DNA of 43,416 bases from CAZEQD01 sp964514305 (GTDB lineage: Bacteria; Acidobacteriota; Aminicenantia; Aminicenantales; Aminicenantaceae), in NCBI GenBank assembly GCA_964514305.1, contig CAZEQD010000012.1, positions 1-43,416 on the forward strand. Reading direction: 5' to 3'. The notes beneath the pieces are model-generated. The model was not told the origin of the DNA. It saw only the letters and a program-made list of their open reading frames with translations, and did not search any database. The translations under genes were made by a program, and so were the position numbers. This document shows, piece by piece, positions 1 through 8,935 of this stretch (its first letter is position 1; the number at the start of each line of letters is the position of its first letter).

Positions 1-72
1 GAAAAAAATAAGACCTACAAACAAAGCCCATTTCTGTGAAAATCAACAGGAAATATTGTTTTAATAACAATA

Positions 73-876
73 TTAAATTTTCAAGACAATAGAAGAGAGA
101 AAGAAAGAATCCATATTCTTATAACCAGTCACTGGTTGATGATAATAGATAATCTTAATGCTTGTTTTTAAAGCAAAATAATGACTAATGGACACAGAAA
201 GAGCCAGGTAAGAATCCAATCGATAATCTTTTAATCTGGACATATTAATAAACATTGAAGGCTGCCAAATCAAGCGGGTCGAAGAAGAGATTTCAGCAAT
301 CAGCTTAGAAGAAATGAAAGAAGCTAAAAAAGAGGAAGTAATTTGTACTTCTTTTGGATACAGTTCATCTTCTGAATTCAAAAAAGAAATTACTCCAGTA
401 CTATTTTCACTGCTCCAGCCAAAAGATGCCTCCGAGGAGATTTCCACTCGATTTGTCTTCAGCCAACTATAGCCTCCGCCACCTGTAAAGCTAAAGCGGT
501 AATTATAACCGGCCATCTTATTTCTTTCGGTTCTGAGTAGAAGTAATAAGAAAGCTCTAGAATTTAATCTTCTTCCATATTTAAGATGAGAATATAAAAC
601 TTCTGATCTTAATTTTTTATCTGAATGAGAATAGATAAGGCTTGCTTTTAGATTGAAGATATCTTTTATAAACTTAAGGTTCTGGTCAGTATCAAAGCTA
701 AAAGTAAATTCTTGGCTGTTGCCTTTGACTAAAACACAGGAAAAACTTGTTGATGAAGAATATTTTTTGGCCTCTTTACCACTCTTTTCCTCTGCTCCTA
801 AAGGCAATAATAGAAGACAAACAAGAATGCCTATTAATCCAGATTGATATAGTCTCTTTAACCTTATCAATTTCAA
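73..876 (-). CDS. DUF481-like outer membrane beta-barrel protein
   Basis: Predicted secreted outer membrane protein of about 267 residues, with no recognised enzymatic motif. The chosen start gives a basic N-terminus (MKLIRLKRLY), a hydrophobic run and a likely signal-peptidase site near LPLGAEE. The remainder alternates polar and aromatic/hydrophobic residues as in beta-barrels and ends in a hydrophobic residue. The early segment VKGNSQEFTFSFDTD resembles the opening strand of DUF481 (YdiY-like) proteins. The frame stays open upstream to a TTG at 921, but the best ribosome site (GGGAG at 885-889, 8 nt spacer) points to the TTG at 876. It lies just downstream of the metallo-beta-lactamase-fold gene on the same strand and is probably the last gene of the nuo transcript. 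Family assignment is from memory of sequence style and is moderate at best. Confidence 0.6.
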   Translation of the reverse strand: MKLIRLKRLYQSGLIGILVCLLLLPLGAEEKSGKEAKKYSSSTSFSCVLVKGNSQEFTFSFDTDQNLKFIKDIFNLKASLIYSHSDKKLRSEVLYSHLKYGRRLNSRAFLLLLLRTERNKMAGYNYRFSFTGGGGYSWLKTNRVEISSEASFGWSSENSTGVISFLNSEDELYPKEVQITSSFLASFISSKLIAEISSSTRLIWQPSMFINMSRLKDYRLDSYLALSVSISHYFALKTSIKIIYYHQPVTGYKNMDSFFLSSIVLKI

Positions 877-938
877 AATATCTGCTCCCTTCTCCATTAT
901 AAATATTATGTTTTTTATCAAAAGAGAATAAAATTTGT

Positions 939-1793
939 TTATTCAGCTAAAGGATGGAAAAAGTATTTGCCTTTCTCTTTTTTTACCCGGCCAAAATAAT
1001 ATTGAGGATCATGGTTAAAAGCCAGAATCCAGTTTTCTCTAACAGCCTGTTCCAGCGTCTTTTCTTTATTTTTTAGGGTATCCAGAGGAAACAGATCATA
1101 GCTCATGATATAGGGCAGGCCGAGGTGGGCTGAAGTAGGCACCATATCTCCCAGAAAAAAAAGAGTCTCTTCTCCACTCCTAACCTTTACACACTGATGA
1201 AAAGCAGTGTGCCCAGGAGCCAGAACTACCTCCACTCCCTCTGAAATAGAAGTATTCCCCTCTACCAGCTCAAGAAGCCTGTAGTCTTTCAAAGGTAAAA
1301 AGAACTGTTTTAAATAACTGGCTTTATCACGAGCATTAGGATGGAGAGCTGTCTTCCATTCCCCCTTTTGGATGATGTATCTTGCCCGGGGAAAAGTAGG
1401 CTCAAATTCTCCTTTTTTACGGCAGTAAGTATTACCCCCACAATGATCAAAATGAAGATGGGTGTTGATAACAATATCTATATCTTCAGGTTCAATTCCC
1501 AATTTCTGAAGAGAAGCAATGAGACCCGGCTCTCTTTGGATTGAATAATATTCATAAAATTTTTGGTCAAAACTGCTTCCTATGCCTGTTTCGACTAAGA
1601 TCAAATCTTTTTTATTGTCGATAAGGATTGAATTCAAGCCAACTTTAATCCTGTTCTTGTTGTCAGCCGGACACTTTTTCTCCCAGAGAACTTTGGGCAC
1701 CGTCCCAAACATAGCTCCCCCATCAAGGTAGAAAAATCCATCTCTTAAGCCATATACTTCGAATTTATGGAGAGTTATTTTAGCTATTGTCAT
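939..1793 (-). CDS. MBL-fold metallo-hydrolase
   Basis: Metallo-beta-lactamase superfamily hydrolase of 284 residues, probably cytoplasmic because no signal peptide is seen. The zinc-binding signature THLHFDH sits at about residues 111-117 (H112, H114, D116, H117). It is followed by the conserved GHTAFHQ histidine near residue 195 and the bridging Asp in FLGDMVP near residue 216. The layout matches the lactonase/glyoxalase-II-like branch (AHL lactonase-type proteins of 250-290 aa), but the substrate cannot be read from sequence. Its ATG overlaps the nuoI stop codon (ATGA), so it is translationally coupled to the complex I operon. That implies co-expression but not necessarily a respiratory role. 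Confidence 0.85.
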   Translation of the reverse strand: MTIAKITLHKFEVYGLRDGFFYLDGGAMFGTVPKVLWEKKCPADNKNRIKVGLNSILIDNKKDLILVETGIGSSFDQKFYEYYSIQREPGLIASLQKLGIEPEDIDIVINTHLHFDHCGGNTYCRKKGEFEPTFPRARYIIQKGEWKTALHPNARDKASYLKQFFLPLKDYRLLELVEGNTSISEGVEVVLAPGHTAFHQCVKVRSGEETLFFLGDMVPTSAHLGLPYIMSYDLFPLDTLKNKEKTLEQAVRENWILAFNHDPQYYFGRVKKEKGKYFFHPLAE

Positions 1794-2266
1794 TTCGTGA
1801 GCTCCTCTAAGTCGTAGATAAGATCCTGGCGGCTGTATCGGGCTAATTCAATCTGGCCGGTATCCATGCGCAGGGCATCCTCAGGGCAGGCCTCCACACA
1901 AAAGCCACAGAAACAGCAACGGCTGAGATCGATGATGAACTTAGCTGGATATTTCTGAATCTCAGGCTCCTCTGGATCTTCGGCTGCTTCCACATAGATA
2001 CATTCTGAAGGACAGACAGTCGCACATAACATACAAGCTACACAACGAGGCCGCCCGTTCTCGCGCTTAAGCAGGCGATGAAGGCTGCGGTGGCGGAAAG
2101 CCAGCTCTTTTTTCTCTTCAGGATACTGAATAGTAACAGCTCCTTTTCTCTTGGTCTTAATACCCAGCACTTTTAAGATATGAAAAAATATATTGACCAC
2201 AAAATGGCGCGCGGTGATTATACTTCCCCTGATTATTTCCACAAAATATTCTAACGCTTTAATCAT
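1790..2266 (-). CDS. nuoI: NADH-quinone oxidoreductase subunit I
   Basis: Ferredoxin-like subunit that carries clusters N6a and N6b and passes electrons toward NuoB in the connecting part of complex I. Two complete 4Fe-4S motifs are visible: C75-x2-C78-x2-C81-x3-C85-P and C117-x2-C120-x2-C123-x3-C127-P. The N-terminal amphipathic segment, about 35 residues, fits membrane association. At 158 residues it has normal length. The gene starts 1 nt after the nuoH stop and overlaps the next gene by ATGA. In most bacteria nuoJ follows nuoI; here it does not. Confidence 0.95.
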   Translation of the reverse strand: MIKALEYFVEIIRGSIITARHFVVNIFFHILKVLGIKTKRKGAVTIQYPEEKKELAFRHRSLHRLLKRENGRPRCVACMLCATVCPSECIYVEAAEDPEEPEIQKYPAKFIIDLSRCCFCGFCVEACPEDALRMDTGQIELARYSRQDLIYDLEELTK

Positions 2267-2267
2267 T

Positions 2268-3341
2268 TCAGATGCTCATCACAATCCCGGTTCCAACTAT
2301 ATTGACCAGGCTTAAAGGAATTAATAGTTTCCAGCCTAAATCCATCAGCTGATCATAACGGTAGCGGGGGTAGGTCCAACGGATTAAAACCTGGAGCCAG
2401 CAGAAAAAGAAAACTTTAAGATTAAAGGCGGTTACCTGGAAAATAATGACCAACCAATGAGGCATAAGCCAGCTCCCTCCCCAGGGAAAATGGAAGCCAT
2501 CAGCAGTCAGCCAGGGCACCTGCCAGCCGCCAAAAAAGAGACTGGTCACTAAACAGGAGATGATTATTATCTCCATAAAATCAGTCATCATAAACAGTCC
2601 CCACTTCAGGCCGCTGTATTCGGTAAAAAAACCAATTATTTCCGACTCTCCTTCAGGCAGGTCAAAAGGAACACGCTTAGTCTCAGCCAAAGCAGCCACG
2701 ATAAAAATCATAAAACCCAAGGGCTGGAGCAAGATTCCCCATTTGGGAAGGAAACCAAAAATAAGCTCGCCTTGAAAATGAACAATCTGTGATAACTGCA
2801 GAGAAGGATAAACCATAATCAAGCCTATAAGGGATAATCCAAAAGCTACTTCATAAGAAATAAGCTGAGCAGTTCCCCTTAATCCCCCCAGAATGGTAAA
2901 TCTATTATTGGATGACCAGCCGCTGATTAGAATTCCATATATTCCCAGGGAAAGCATAGCCAGAACAAAGAGAAGTCCGACATTGGCATCAAAAATTTGA
3001 AGTTTTATGGCCCGGCCAGCTAAATGGACGACATCCCCAAAGGGTATGGCGATGATAGTAATGGCCACAAAGAAGAAAGAAAGAAAAGGAGCTAAATTAT
3101 GGAGAAACTTCTTGGAGAATGATGGGGTAAAGTCTTCCTTAAAGATCATTTTAATGGCATCAGCAAATGGCTGAAAAAGACCAATAAGGCGTAAGCCCAA
3201 AATAGAAGCCCGATTGGCTCCTATCCGGTCCTGAATAACGGCGCTTTCTTTTCTCTCTACCCAGGTTAAATAAAGAGTCAAAGTTAGAAACCAAACTAAA
3301 GCTAAAATAATCTTGACCAGAACAATCAAAATCTCTATCAC
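2268..3341 (-). CDS. nuoH: NADH-quinone oxidoreductase subunit H
   Basis: Membrane subunit of complex I that forms much of the quinone entry channel. It has 357 residues, the usual length, with about eight hydrophobic helices. Family motifs are present: the cytoplasmic loop GLFQPFADAIKMIFKED, and AETKRVPFDLPEGESEIIGF, whose acidic residues line the E-channel/quinone site. The start ATG overlaps the nuoG stop (ATGA). NuoH is one of only two membrane-arm subunits encoded in this window, the other being NuoA. Confidence 0.95.
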   Translation of the reverse strand: MIEILIVLVKIILALVWFLTLTLYLTWVERKESAVIQDRIGANRASILGLRLIGLFQPFADAIKMIFKEDFTPSFSKKFLHNLAPFLSFFFVAITIIAIPFGDVVHLAGRAIKLQIFDANVGLLFVLAMLSLGIYGILISGWSSNNRFTILGGLRGTAQLISYEVAFGLSLIGLIMVYPSLQLSQIVHFQGELIFGFLPKWGILLQPLGFMIFIVAALAETKRVPFDLPEGESEIIGFFTEYSGLKWGLFMMTDFMEIIIISCLVTSLFFGGWQVPWLTADGFHFPWGGSWLMPHWLVIIFQVTAFNLKVFFFCWLQVLIRWTYPRYRYDQLMDLGWKLLIPLSLVNIVGTGIVMSI

Positions 3342-4897
3342 TTCTCTTTCCTAAAAAAAGGAATTTCTTCAGCCATTTCTTGATAAATAAGCTCAGGCGA
3401 AGACAACCGCCGATAAAAGGCAAAATTTATATCTAACCTTTTGGCTAATTCTATTAGAATTTTCCATTCAGCTCTGCTTTCTCCCCAAGGAGGCAAGGCG
3501 GGAGAGAACCCCTGGACCAAGCCCTCAGTGTTAGTTAAACTGCCTTCTTTTTCAGCAATAACTGCTGTCGGCAAAATAAGGTCAAAAGCTGATTCAAGCT
3601 CTGGACGATGAGAAGAAAGGAGAATCTTAGTCTCTATTGATCCCAGAGCTGATTTCAGTTGAGCTGGGTTAAGGAGTTGTTCAAAAAAGGAGCCAAAAAT
3701 AAGGAGACAATTAATTTCATTCTCAGCTAAGGCTTCCAGGGTAAATGGAACATAAGCCCAGCCTATTTCTTTAGCTCCTCTTTTATTTGGACTTCGCTCA
3801 GAGGTAAGGAGGAAACCATCACCTTCTTCATCAGGAAGATCAGCAAAAAATATATTGGTTACCTTTAAATCCTCATTGAATATTTTCCTGGCTAAAAACA
3901 GCTCTTCATTGGAAAGCCAGCTGTTTAAGACAAGAGCCACCTGAGAAGTTTTGTTCATAAAATATAGACTTTTAAGCTTGGCCGTTAAGTAATCAAGAAC
4001 TTCATCCCAATTGATATCCTGCTTTTGGTTAATATTTGGCCGCACAAGCTTTGACGTTCTGTTTTTATCAAGATAAGAATAGCCATATCGTCCCTTATCA
4101 CATATCCAAAAGCTATTTACTTTCATATTCTGACGAGCCTTAACCCGGTAAACTCTTTGGGGAAGAGCAAAGCGGCCCAAGCCTGGGTGGTACTCAATCT
4201 GGATATTACAGCCGCGGCTGCAGAGAGGACAGATAGAATTTCCTTTCTCTAAAAACCAGCTTCTTGTTTTAAACCTGAAATCAAGATCAGTAATAGCCCC
4301 TACCGGACAAATTTCAGCCAGATTGCCTGAATAATTATTATTGACTGGAAAACCATTATAAATACCAATTTCAGACTTTATCCCCCGCTTAAAGACACCA
4401 AGCTCCTGAGTCTTAGTCACCTCCCTTAGAAATCGAACACAACGGGTACAGAGAATACATCTTTCCCGATCAAGTATTAGATTTTTCCCTATTTTTACCT
4501 TTTTATCTCTCTTTTCTTTGTACTCATCAAACTGGCTGTCAAACAGTCCATATTCTTCGTAATAATCTTGAAGTTTACATTCTCCTGCCTTATCACAAAA
4601 GGGACAGTCAAGAGGATGCTCAGCCAGGAGAAACTCCAGCACTCCCTGGCGGGCTTCAATAACTTTCTGACTTTTTGTCTGAATTTTCATTCCCTCTCTA
4701 ACTTTGGTTGAACAGGAAAGCTCAAGCTCGGGAATTCCTTCTATTTCCACCAGACACAGGCGGCAGCTTCCCTCTGGTGGAAAAGCAGGATGATAACAGA
4801 GATGAGGTATGTCTATTCCTGCCTGTTCAGCCGCTTGCAGGATAGTTAAGCCTTCTTCTACTTCTAATTGTTTGTCATCTATAAAAATCTTAACCAT
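3338..4897 (-). CDS. nuoG: NADH-quinone oxidoreductase subunit G, short form
   Basis: Large iron-sulfur subunit of the NADH-oxidising arm. In order it shows a 2Fe-2S ferredoxin domain (HLCYH, GSCRLCLVE, LSCS; cluster N1b), the His/Cys motif HPLDCPFCDKAGEC (N5), a 4Fe-4S motif CILCTRC with the distant CPVGAI cysteine (N4), and CPLCSRGC plus WICDKGRYG (the N7-type/molybdopterin-oxidoreductase 4Fe-4S domain). About 270 residues of a molybdopterin-oxidoreductase-like domain follow. At 519 residues it is much shorter than the 780-910 aa of Thermus or E. coli NuoG, so the C-terminal domain is reduced. I prefer the ATG at 4897 over an in-frame TTG at 4906. Its end overlaps nuoH. Confidence 0.93.
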   Translation of the reverse strand: MVKIFIDDKQLEVEEGLTILQAAEQAGIDIPHLCYHPAFPPEGSCRLCLVEIEGIPELELSCSTKVREGMKIQTKSQKVIEARQGVLEFLLAEHPLDCPFCDKAGECKLQDYYEEYGLFDSQFDEYKEKRDKKVKIGKNLILDRERCILCTRCVRFLREVTKTQELGVFKRGIKSEIGIYNGFPVNNNYSGNLAEICPVGAITDLDFRFKTRSWFLEKGNSICPLCSRGCNIQIEYHPGLGRFALPQRVYRVKARQNMKVNSFWICDKGRYGYSYLDKNRTSKLVRPNINQKQDINWDEVLDYLTAKLKSLYFMNKTSQVALVLNSWLSNEELFLARKIFNEDLKVTNIFFADLPDEEGDGFLLTSERSPNKRGAKEIGWAYVPFTLEALAENEINCLLIFGSFFEQLLNPAQLKSALGSIETKILLSSHRPELESAFDLILPTAVIAEKEGSLTNTEGLVQGFSPALPPWGESRAEWKILIELAKRLDINFAFYRRLSSPELIYQEMAEEIPFFRKEK

Positions 4898-4917
4898 TTT
4901 AATCAATCATTTTCTCT

Positions 4918-6165
4918 TCAACTCTGGATATAAAGTTCAAGCTCCTCTCTAAATTTTTGGGCAATGGAAAGAACAGGCATGGCTGCTGCATCTCCTAAGG
5001 GACAGAGAGTATTACCTTTTATATTAGAAGCTAAGCGGATGATATTATCGAGATCCTTTTTCTTTCCCTTACCAGCGGCAATCCTGGTGACGATTTTATT
5101 AATCCAGGAGTTTCCCACCCGGCAGGGAGTACACTGACCACATGATTCATGAGAATAAAATTTAGTCACCACTTTGAGGACATCAAGCATGGATGTTTCC
5201 TCATCGATAACAATTATGGCTCCTGAACCAAGCATTGAGCCAGCGGACATCAGCGAGTCAAAATCCATAGGAATATCTATTTCATCTGCTTTGAGGATAG
5301 GAGCTGACATACCTCCAGGGATAACCGCCTTTAATTTATGGCCGTTTCTCATCCCCCCGGCATGTTTGAAGATAATATCTTTGAGGTTGGTACCCAAAGG
5401 TAATTCGTAAATACCTGGTTTCTTTACCAGGCCGCTAACAGCAAAAATTCGGGTGCCGCCATCTTTAGGTAGACCCAGTTGACAGAACCACTCAGCTCCC
5501 TTAAGGATTATATAAGGCACATTAGATAAGGTTTCGACATTGTTGATAACGGTCGGAGAATTAAAAAGACCCACAGAGGCCGGGAAAGGAGGCTTAAGCC
5601 GTGGGTGACCGCGTTTACCTTCTAAAGACTCCAGCAGGGCCGTTTCTTCTCCACATATATAGGCTCCTGCTCCCCGGTGAACATAAACATCCAAATCAAA
5701 ACCGCTTTTCAGGATATTTTTACCCAGATAACCATGTTGATAAGCTTCAGAGATGGCCTGTTCCAATCTTAGGGCAATAGCTTCATACTCGCCCCGGATG
5801 TAAATAAAAGCTGTATGGATGCCAACACAATAAGAGGTGATTATTATTCCTTCAAGGAGAAGATGAGGATTATGGCTCATGATGTAGCGGTCTTTAAAAG
5901 TACCGGGTTCACCCTCATCAGCATTGACACATAGATATTTTGGTTTATCCACGGCCTGGAGAACAAATCCCCATTTTACTCCGGCCGGGAAACCCGCCCC
6001 TCCTCTACCCCTTAGATTAGCTTTTTTTACCTCTTCCAGAATTTGAGCTGGCTTTAATTGTTTTAAAGCTTTTTGAACAGCTTGATAGCCAGCCTCCTTA
6101 AGATAGACTTCTATTTGGAATAAATTTTTAAGATCAAAATGCTGGGTTAATACTTTCTCGTTCAC
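4918..6165 (-). CDS. nuoF: NADH-quinone oxidoreductase subunit F
   Basis: Flavoprotein subunit that binds NADH and FMN and holds cluster N3. Visible motifs are the glycine-rich NADH/FMN loop GRGGAGFPAGVKW near residue 52, GAGAYICGEETALLESLEG near residue 165, and the cluster motif SCGQCTPCRVG with the distal cysteine in TLCPLGDAA. The 415-residue length is normal. The start is GTG, 2 nt after the nuoE stop. Together with nuoE and nuoG it forms a complete NADH dehydrogenase module. Related HydB/FdhB-type subunits share these motifs, but the context settles it as NuoF. Confidence 0.95.
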   Translation of the reverse strand: MNEKVLTQHFDLKNLFQIEVYLKEAGYQAVQKALKQLKPAQILEEVKKANLRGRGGAGFPAGVKWGFVLQAVDKPKYLCVNADEGEPGTFKDRYIMSHNPHLLLEGIIITSYCVGIHTAFIYIRGEYEAIALRLEQAISEAYQHGYLGKNILKSGFDLDVYVHRGAGAYICGEETALLESLEGKRGHPRLKPPFPASVGLFNSPTVINNVETLSNVPYIILKGAEWFCQLGLPKDGGTRIFAVSGLVKKPGIYELPLGTNLKDIIFKHAGGMRNGHKLKAVIPGGMSAPILKADEIDIPMDFDSLMSAGSMLGSGAIIVIDEETSMLDVLKVVTKFYSHESCGQCTPCRVGNSWINKIVTRIAAGKGKKKDLDNIIRLASNIKGNTLCPLGDAAAMPVLSIAQKFREELELYIQS

Positions 6166-6167
6166 TT

Positions 6168-6641
6168 TTATTCTAATTTTTCCAGAATCTCATCTATTTT
6201 TTTCTCGTCTAAATGACCATAATAATCAAAATTAATCATCATAGCCGGCGCTTGTTCACAGGCACCTAAGCATTCAACTGTTGATAAAGTGAATTTTCTG
6301 TCAGGGGATGTCTGACCGACTTTTATTCCCAACTTTTTCTCTAAGTAACTTATCAAATTCCCTGCTCCCAGAAGAGAACAGCTTATACTAGAACAGACCT
6401 GAATATGATATTTTCCTCTTGGTTCTGAATTGAGTATAGTGTAAAAACTGACAACTTCCCTGACTTTAATTGGCTTTATCTCCAGCAAGTCAGCTACAAA
6501 TTTCTCCTCTTCCCCAGAAATAAAGCCCACTTCTCTTTGAACTACATGGAGGACAGGCAGGATTGCAGCCTCCTTTTTTGGATAACGAGCGATTATATCC
6601 TCAATTTCCTTATTGACCTGGGCTGAAAATTTAGGACTCAT
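6168..6641 (-). CDS. nuoE: NADH-quinone oxidoreductase subunit E
   Basis: Thioredoxin-fold 2Fe-2S subunit (cluster N1a) of the NADH dehydrogenase module, 157 residues. The cluster ligands are visible as CSSISC (C-x4-C) and, about 40 residues later, CLGACEQAP (C-x3-C). The N-terminal part has the usual helical segment with YPKKEAAILPVLHVVQREVG. Its ATG overlaps the nuoD stop (ATGA), and nuoF follows at 2 nt, so the three are translationally linked. Confidence 0.95.
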   Translation of the reverse strand: MSPKFSAQVNKEIEDIIARYPKKEAAILPVLHVVQREVGFISGEEEKFVADLLEIKPIKVREVVSFYTILNSEPRGKYHIQVCSSISCSLLGAGNLISYLEKKLGIKVGQTSPDRKFTLSTVECLGACEQAPAMMINFDYYGHLDEKKIDEILEKLE

Positions 6642-7969
6642 CGATCCAGCTCTCCTCCAATCATATTTAAGGAACCAAAAGTGGGAATTATATCAGCTAC
6701 ATAATGACCGTTTATCATTTTTTCCAAAGCAGACACTATATGAAAACAGGGCGCTCTGAGGTGGAGGCGGTAAGGTCTATCTGTGCCATCGGAGACGATA
6801 TAAAAACCAAGTTCGCCGTTGCCTCCTTCCACCGAAAAATAGACTTCGCCCCGGGGAGGTCTTATCCCATGGCCTTTCATAAAAAACTTAAAGTGCCTAA
6901 TAAGGCCTTCAATAGTTGTATAAGTATCCTCTTTAGGAGGAATGATGTATCTCTTATCCGAGGTAAGGATATCTCTGTATCTTACTTTTTCAGAGCCTTC
7001 AAGGTTGGGCGAAAGTTTAATATTTTCCTCAAGCCTTTTGTTCCGCGAAGCCTGAATAGCTACGGCTGGCTCCACTCCTCCAGTCATTAGCTCTTCTGGC
7101 GCCGAGGTCTCAGGCATTTTAGCCATAGCCTGCTCAATAATCCGGAGGCTTTGTTCCATTTCTTTCATGCGTACAAGATAACGATCATAGTTATCGCCTC
7201 TCTCCCCCAGGGGTACTTCAAAATCAAGCTGATCATAGACAAGGTAAGGATGAGCCTTGCGTACATCATAATAGACACCGGTTGAGCGCAGACAGGGTCC
7301 TGTCCAGCCATAATTAATAGCCATCTCAGGAGAGACCACAGCAATGTTTCTGGTTCGATTGAGAAAGATTTTGTTTTTATCCAGGAGACCATGAACATCT
7401 TTGAGGACTTTTCTTGTCTCTGTTATTGCCTTTTTTAAATCTTCTTTCCAGCCAGAATGAAGGTCGGCCTTAACCCCTCCTATTCGAATATAGGAAGTTG
7501 TCATTCTGGCTCCGCTTGTTCTCTCAATGACATCCCAGATAAATTCACGAGCTTTAATTTTGTACAGGAAAACAGTAAAGGCCCCACACTCCATGGCCAT
7601 GGCTGCCAGACAGGTAAGATGATCGGCTATCCTCGATAACTCACTCATAATAACCCGGATGTATTGGGCTCTTTGCGGAACTTCAATACCCAGCATTTTT
7701 TCCATAGTCATTACATAACCAAGATTGTTAATTAAAGGAGAGACATAATTAAGGCGGTCTGTATATGGCAGTAAATTAAAATAAGTGCGGTGTTCACAGG
7801 TCTTTTCAAAGCCTCGGTGTAAATATCCAACCTCTACCTCTGAATTAAGTATTTTTTCTCCATCAAGCTCGAGCATAATGCGGATAGTCCCGTGCATAGC
7901 CGGATGGGATGGTCCCATATTTAAAAGCAGGCTTTCTTGACGGGCTTCTTTTTGAATTCTTGTGGTCAT
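6638..7969 (-). CDS. nuoD: NADH-quinone oxidoreductase subunit D
   Basis: 49-kDa subunit that forms the quinone-reduction site with NuoB. It has 443 residues. The quinone-site segment LNMGPSHPAMHGT is near residue 16, EVGYLHRGFEK near residue 47, and the conserved C-terminus IIPTFGSLNMIGGELDR is intact. NuoD descends from the large subunit of NiFe hydrogenase, but the four metal-binding cysteines of hydrogenases are absent, as expected for a true NuoD. It is a separate gene and not fused to NuoC. Confidence 0.95.
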   Translation of the reverse strand: MTTRIQKEARQESLLLNMGPSHPAMHGTIRIMLELDGEKILNSEVEVGYLHRGFEKTCEHRTYFNLLPYTDRLNYVSPLINNLGYVMTMEKMLGIEVPQRAQYIRVIMSELSRIADHLTCLAAMAMECGAFTVFLYKIKAREFIWDVIERTSGARMTTSYIRIGGVKADLHSGWKEDLKKAITETRKVLKDVHGLLDKNKIFLNRTRNIAVVSPEMAINYGWTGPCLRSTGVYYDVRKAHPYLVYDQLDFEVPLGERGDNYDRYLVRMKEMEQSLRIIEQAMAKMPETSAPEELMTGGVEPAVAIQASRNKRLEENIKLSPNLEGSEKVRYRDILTSDKRYIIPPKEDTYTTIEGLIRHFKFFMKGHGIRPPRGEVYFSVEGGNGELGFYIVSDGTDRPYRLHLRAPCFHIVSALEKMINGHYVADIIPTFGSLNMIGGELDR

Positions 7970-7970
7970 T

Positions 7971-8450
7971 TTATTTTCTAAATTTGATTCGAGGCTGGCG
8001 TTTTTTTAAGGGGTAATCTTTGCGTAAAGGATAACCTTCAAAGCCATCATACATAAAAATTCGCCTTAAATCAGGATGGCCCTTAAATTGGACTCCGAAC
8101 ATGTCGTAGACTTCTCTCTCCAGCCAATTAGCGTTTTTCCAGATTGAGGTTAAAGAATCAATTGAGGCGTCCTTTTCGTGTAGAGGCACTTTTAGCCTCA
8201 ACCTCAGATTGTTGTCAATAGAAAAAAGATGATAGACCATCTGGAAACGCTCTTTTTGACCTATATAATCAACACAGGTCAAATCCAAGAGCATAGTAAA
8301 CTTATATGGCTCACCTCCTAAAAATTTAATTACCTCCAGCAGGGAATCTCTCTCAATAAGAAGAGAATTATCCCCGAATTGAGAGTAAATTTCTCTAATT
8401 GAGTCTTTAAATTCCTGAGTAAGATCCTCTAATACTTTCTTTTCTTCCAT
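7971..8450 (-). CDS. nuoC: NADH-quinone oxidoreductase subunit C
   Basis: 30-kDa subunit of the peripheral arm; it has no cofactor and supports NuoD and NuoB. The family signature is seen in WLEREVYDMFGVQFKGHPDLRRIFMYDGFEGYPLRKDYPL (split over residues 105-145). I place the start at the ATG at 8450 (MEEKKVLEDL, 159 aa), giving a normal length and a 22-nt overlap with nuoB. The frame is open to 8531, which would overlap nuoB by about 100 nt. The ribosome site for 8450 is poor (GGAG directly abutting), so translational coupling to nuoB is likely. Confidence 0.92.
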   Translation of the reverse strand: MEEKKVLEDLTQEFKDSIREIYSQFGDNSLLIERDSLLEVIKFLGGEPYKFTMLLDLTCVDYIGQKERFQMVYHLFSIDNNLRLRLKVPLHEKDASIDSLTSIWKNANWLEREVYDMFGVQFKGHPDLRRIFMYDGFEGYPLRKDYPLKKRQPRIKFRK

Positions 8451-8905
8451 CTCCACTCGTGTTCTTGGTTTTGTATTTTTTCCTGAAGCTTCACTAAAGC
8501 ATCCAAAACAGTCTCGGGCCGCGGCGGACAACCAGGAATATAGACATCTACCGGAATGATGCGGTCTATTCCCTGGACAACTGCATAGTTGTCATAAATA
8601 CCTCCACTGACAGCACAGGCCCCAAAAGCAACTACCCATTTGGGTTCAGTCATCTGATCATAGACAGTTTTAAGAACTGGGGCAAGCTTCTGAGTAATAG
8701 TTCCTACCACTAACAGCATATCTGATTGACGAGGGGAAAACCTGGTCCAGCCTGCCCCGAAGCGATCAAGATCAAAATGAGCACAGGCCGCAGACATATA
8801 TTCCATCCCACAACAAGCAGTCACAAAAGGATAATGAAAAAGAGAAAATTTACGAGCCCAGCCCAATATATAATTAAATTTAGTGGTAATAAAACCGCCT
8901 TCCAT
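8429..8905 (-). CDS. nuoB: NADH-quinone oxidoreductase subunit B
   Basis: Subunit carrying cluster N2, the last electron donor to quinone. The tandem cysteines are visible in TACCGMEYMSA, the third ligand in FGACAVSGGIYDNYAVVQG and the fourth in YIPGCPPRPETVLDAL. With the ATG at 8905 it has 158 residues. This start has an AAAGG ribosome site at good spacing, while an upstream in-frame TTG at 8926 has none. It overlaps nuoC at its 3' end. Confidence 0.95.
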   Translation of the reverse strand: MEGGFITTKFNYILGWARKFSLFHYPFVTACCGMEYMSAACAHFDLDRFGAGWTRFSPRQSDMLLVVGTITQKLAPVLKTVYDQMTEPKWVVAFGACAVSGGIYDNYAVVQGIDRIIPVDVYIPGCPPRPETVLDALVKLQEKIQNQEHEWRWKKRKY

Positions 8906-8935
8906 TTTAGACCTTTCTAAAGGCAAGGAATAAAA

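Noticed and set aside
6704..7090. Plus-strand 128-codon frame inside nuoD
   Set aside because: It is antisense to a fully conserved NuoD sequence and has no ribosome site or family motif.
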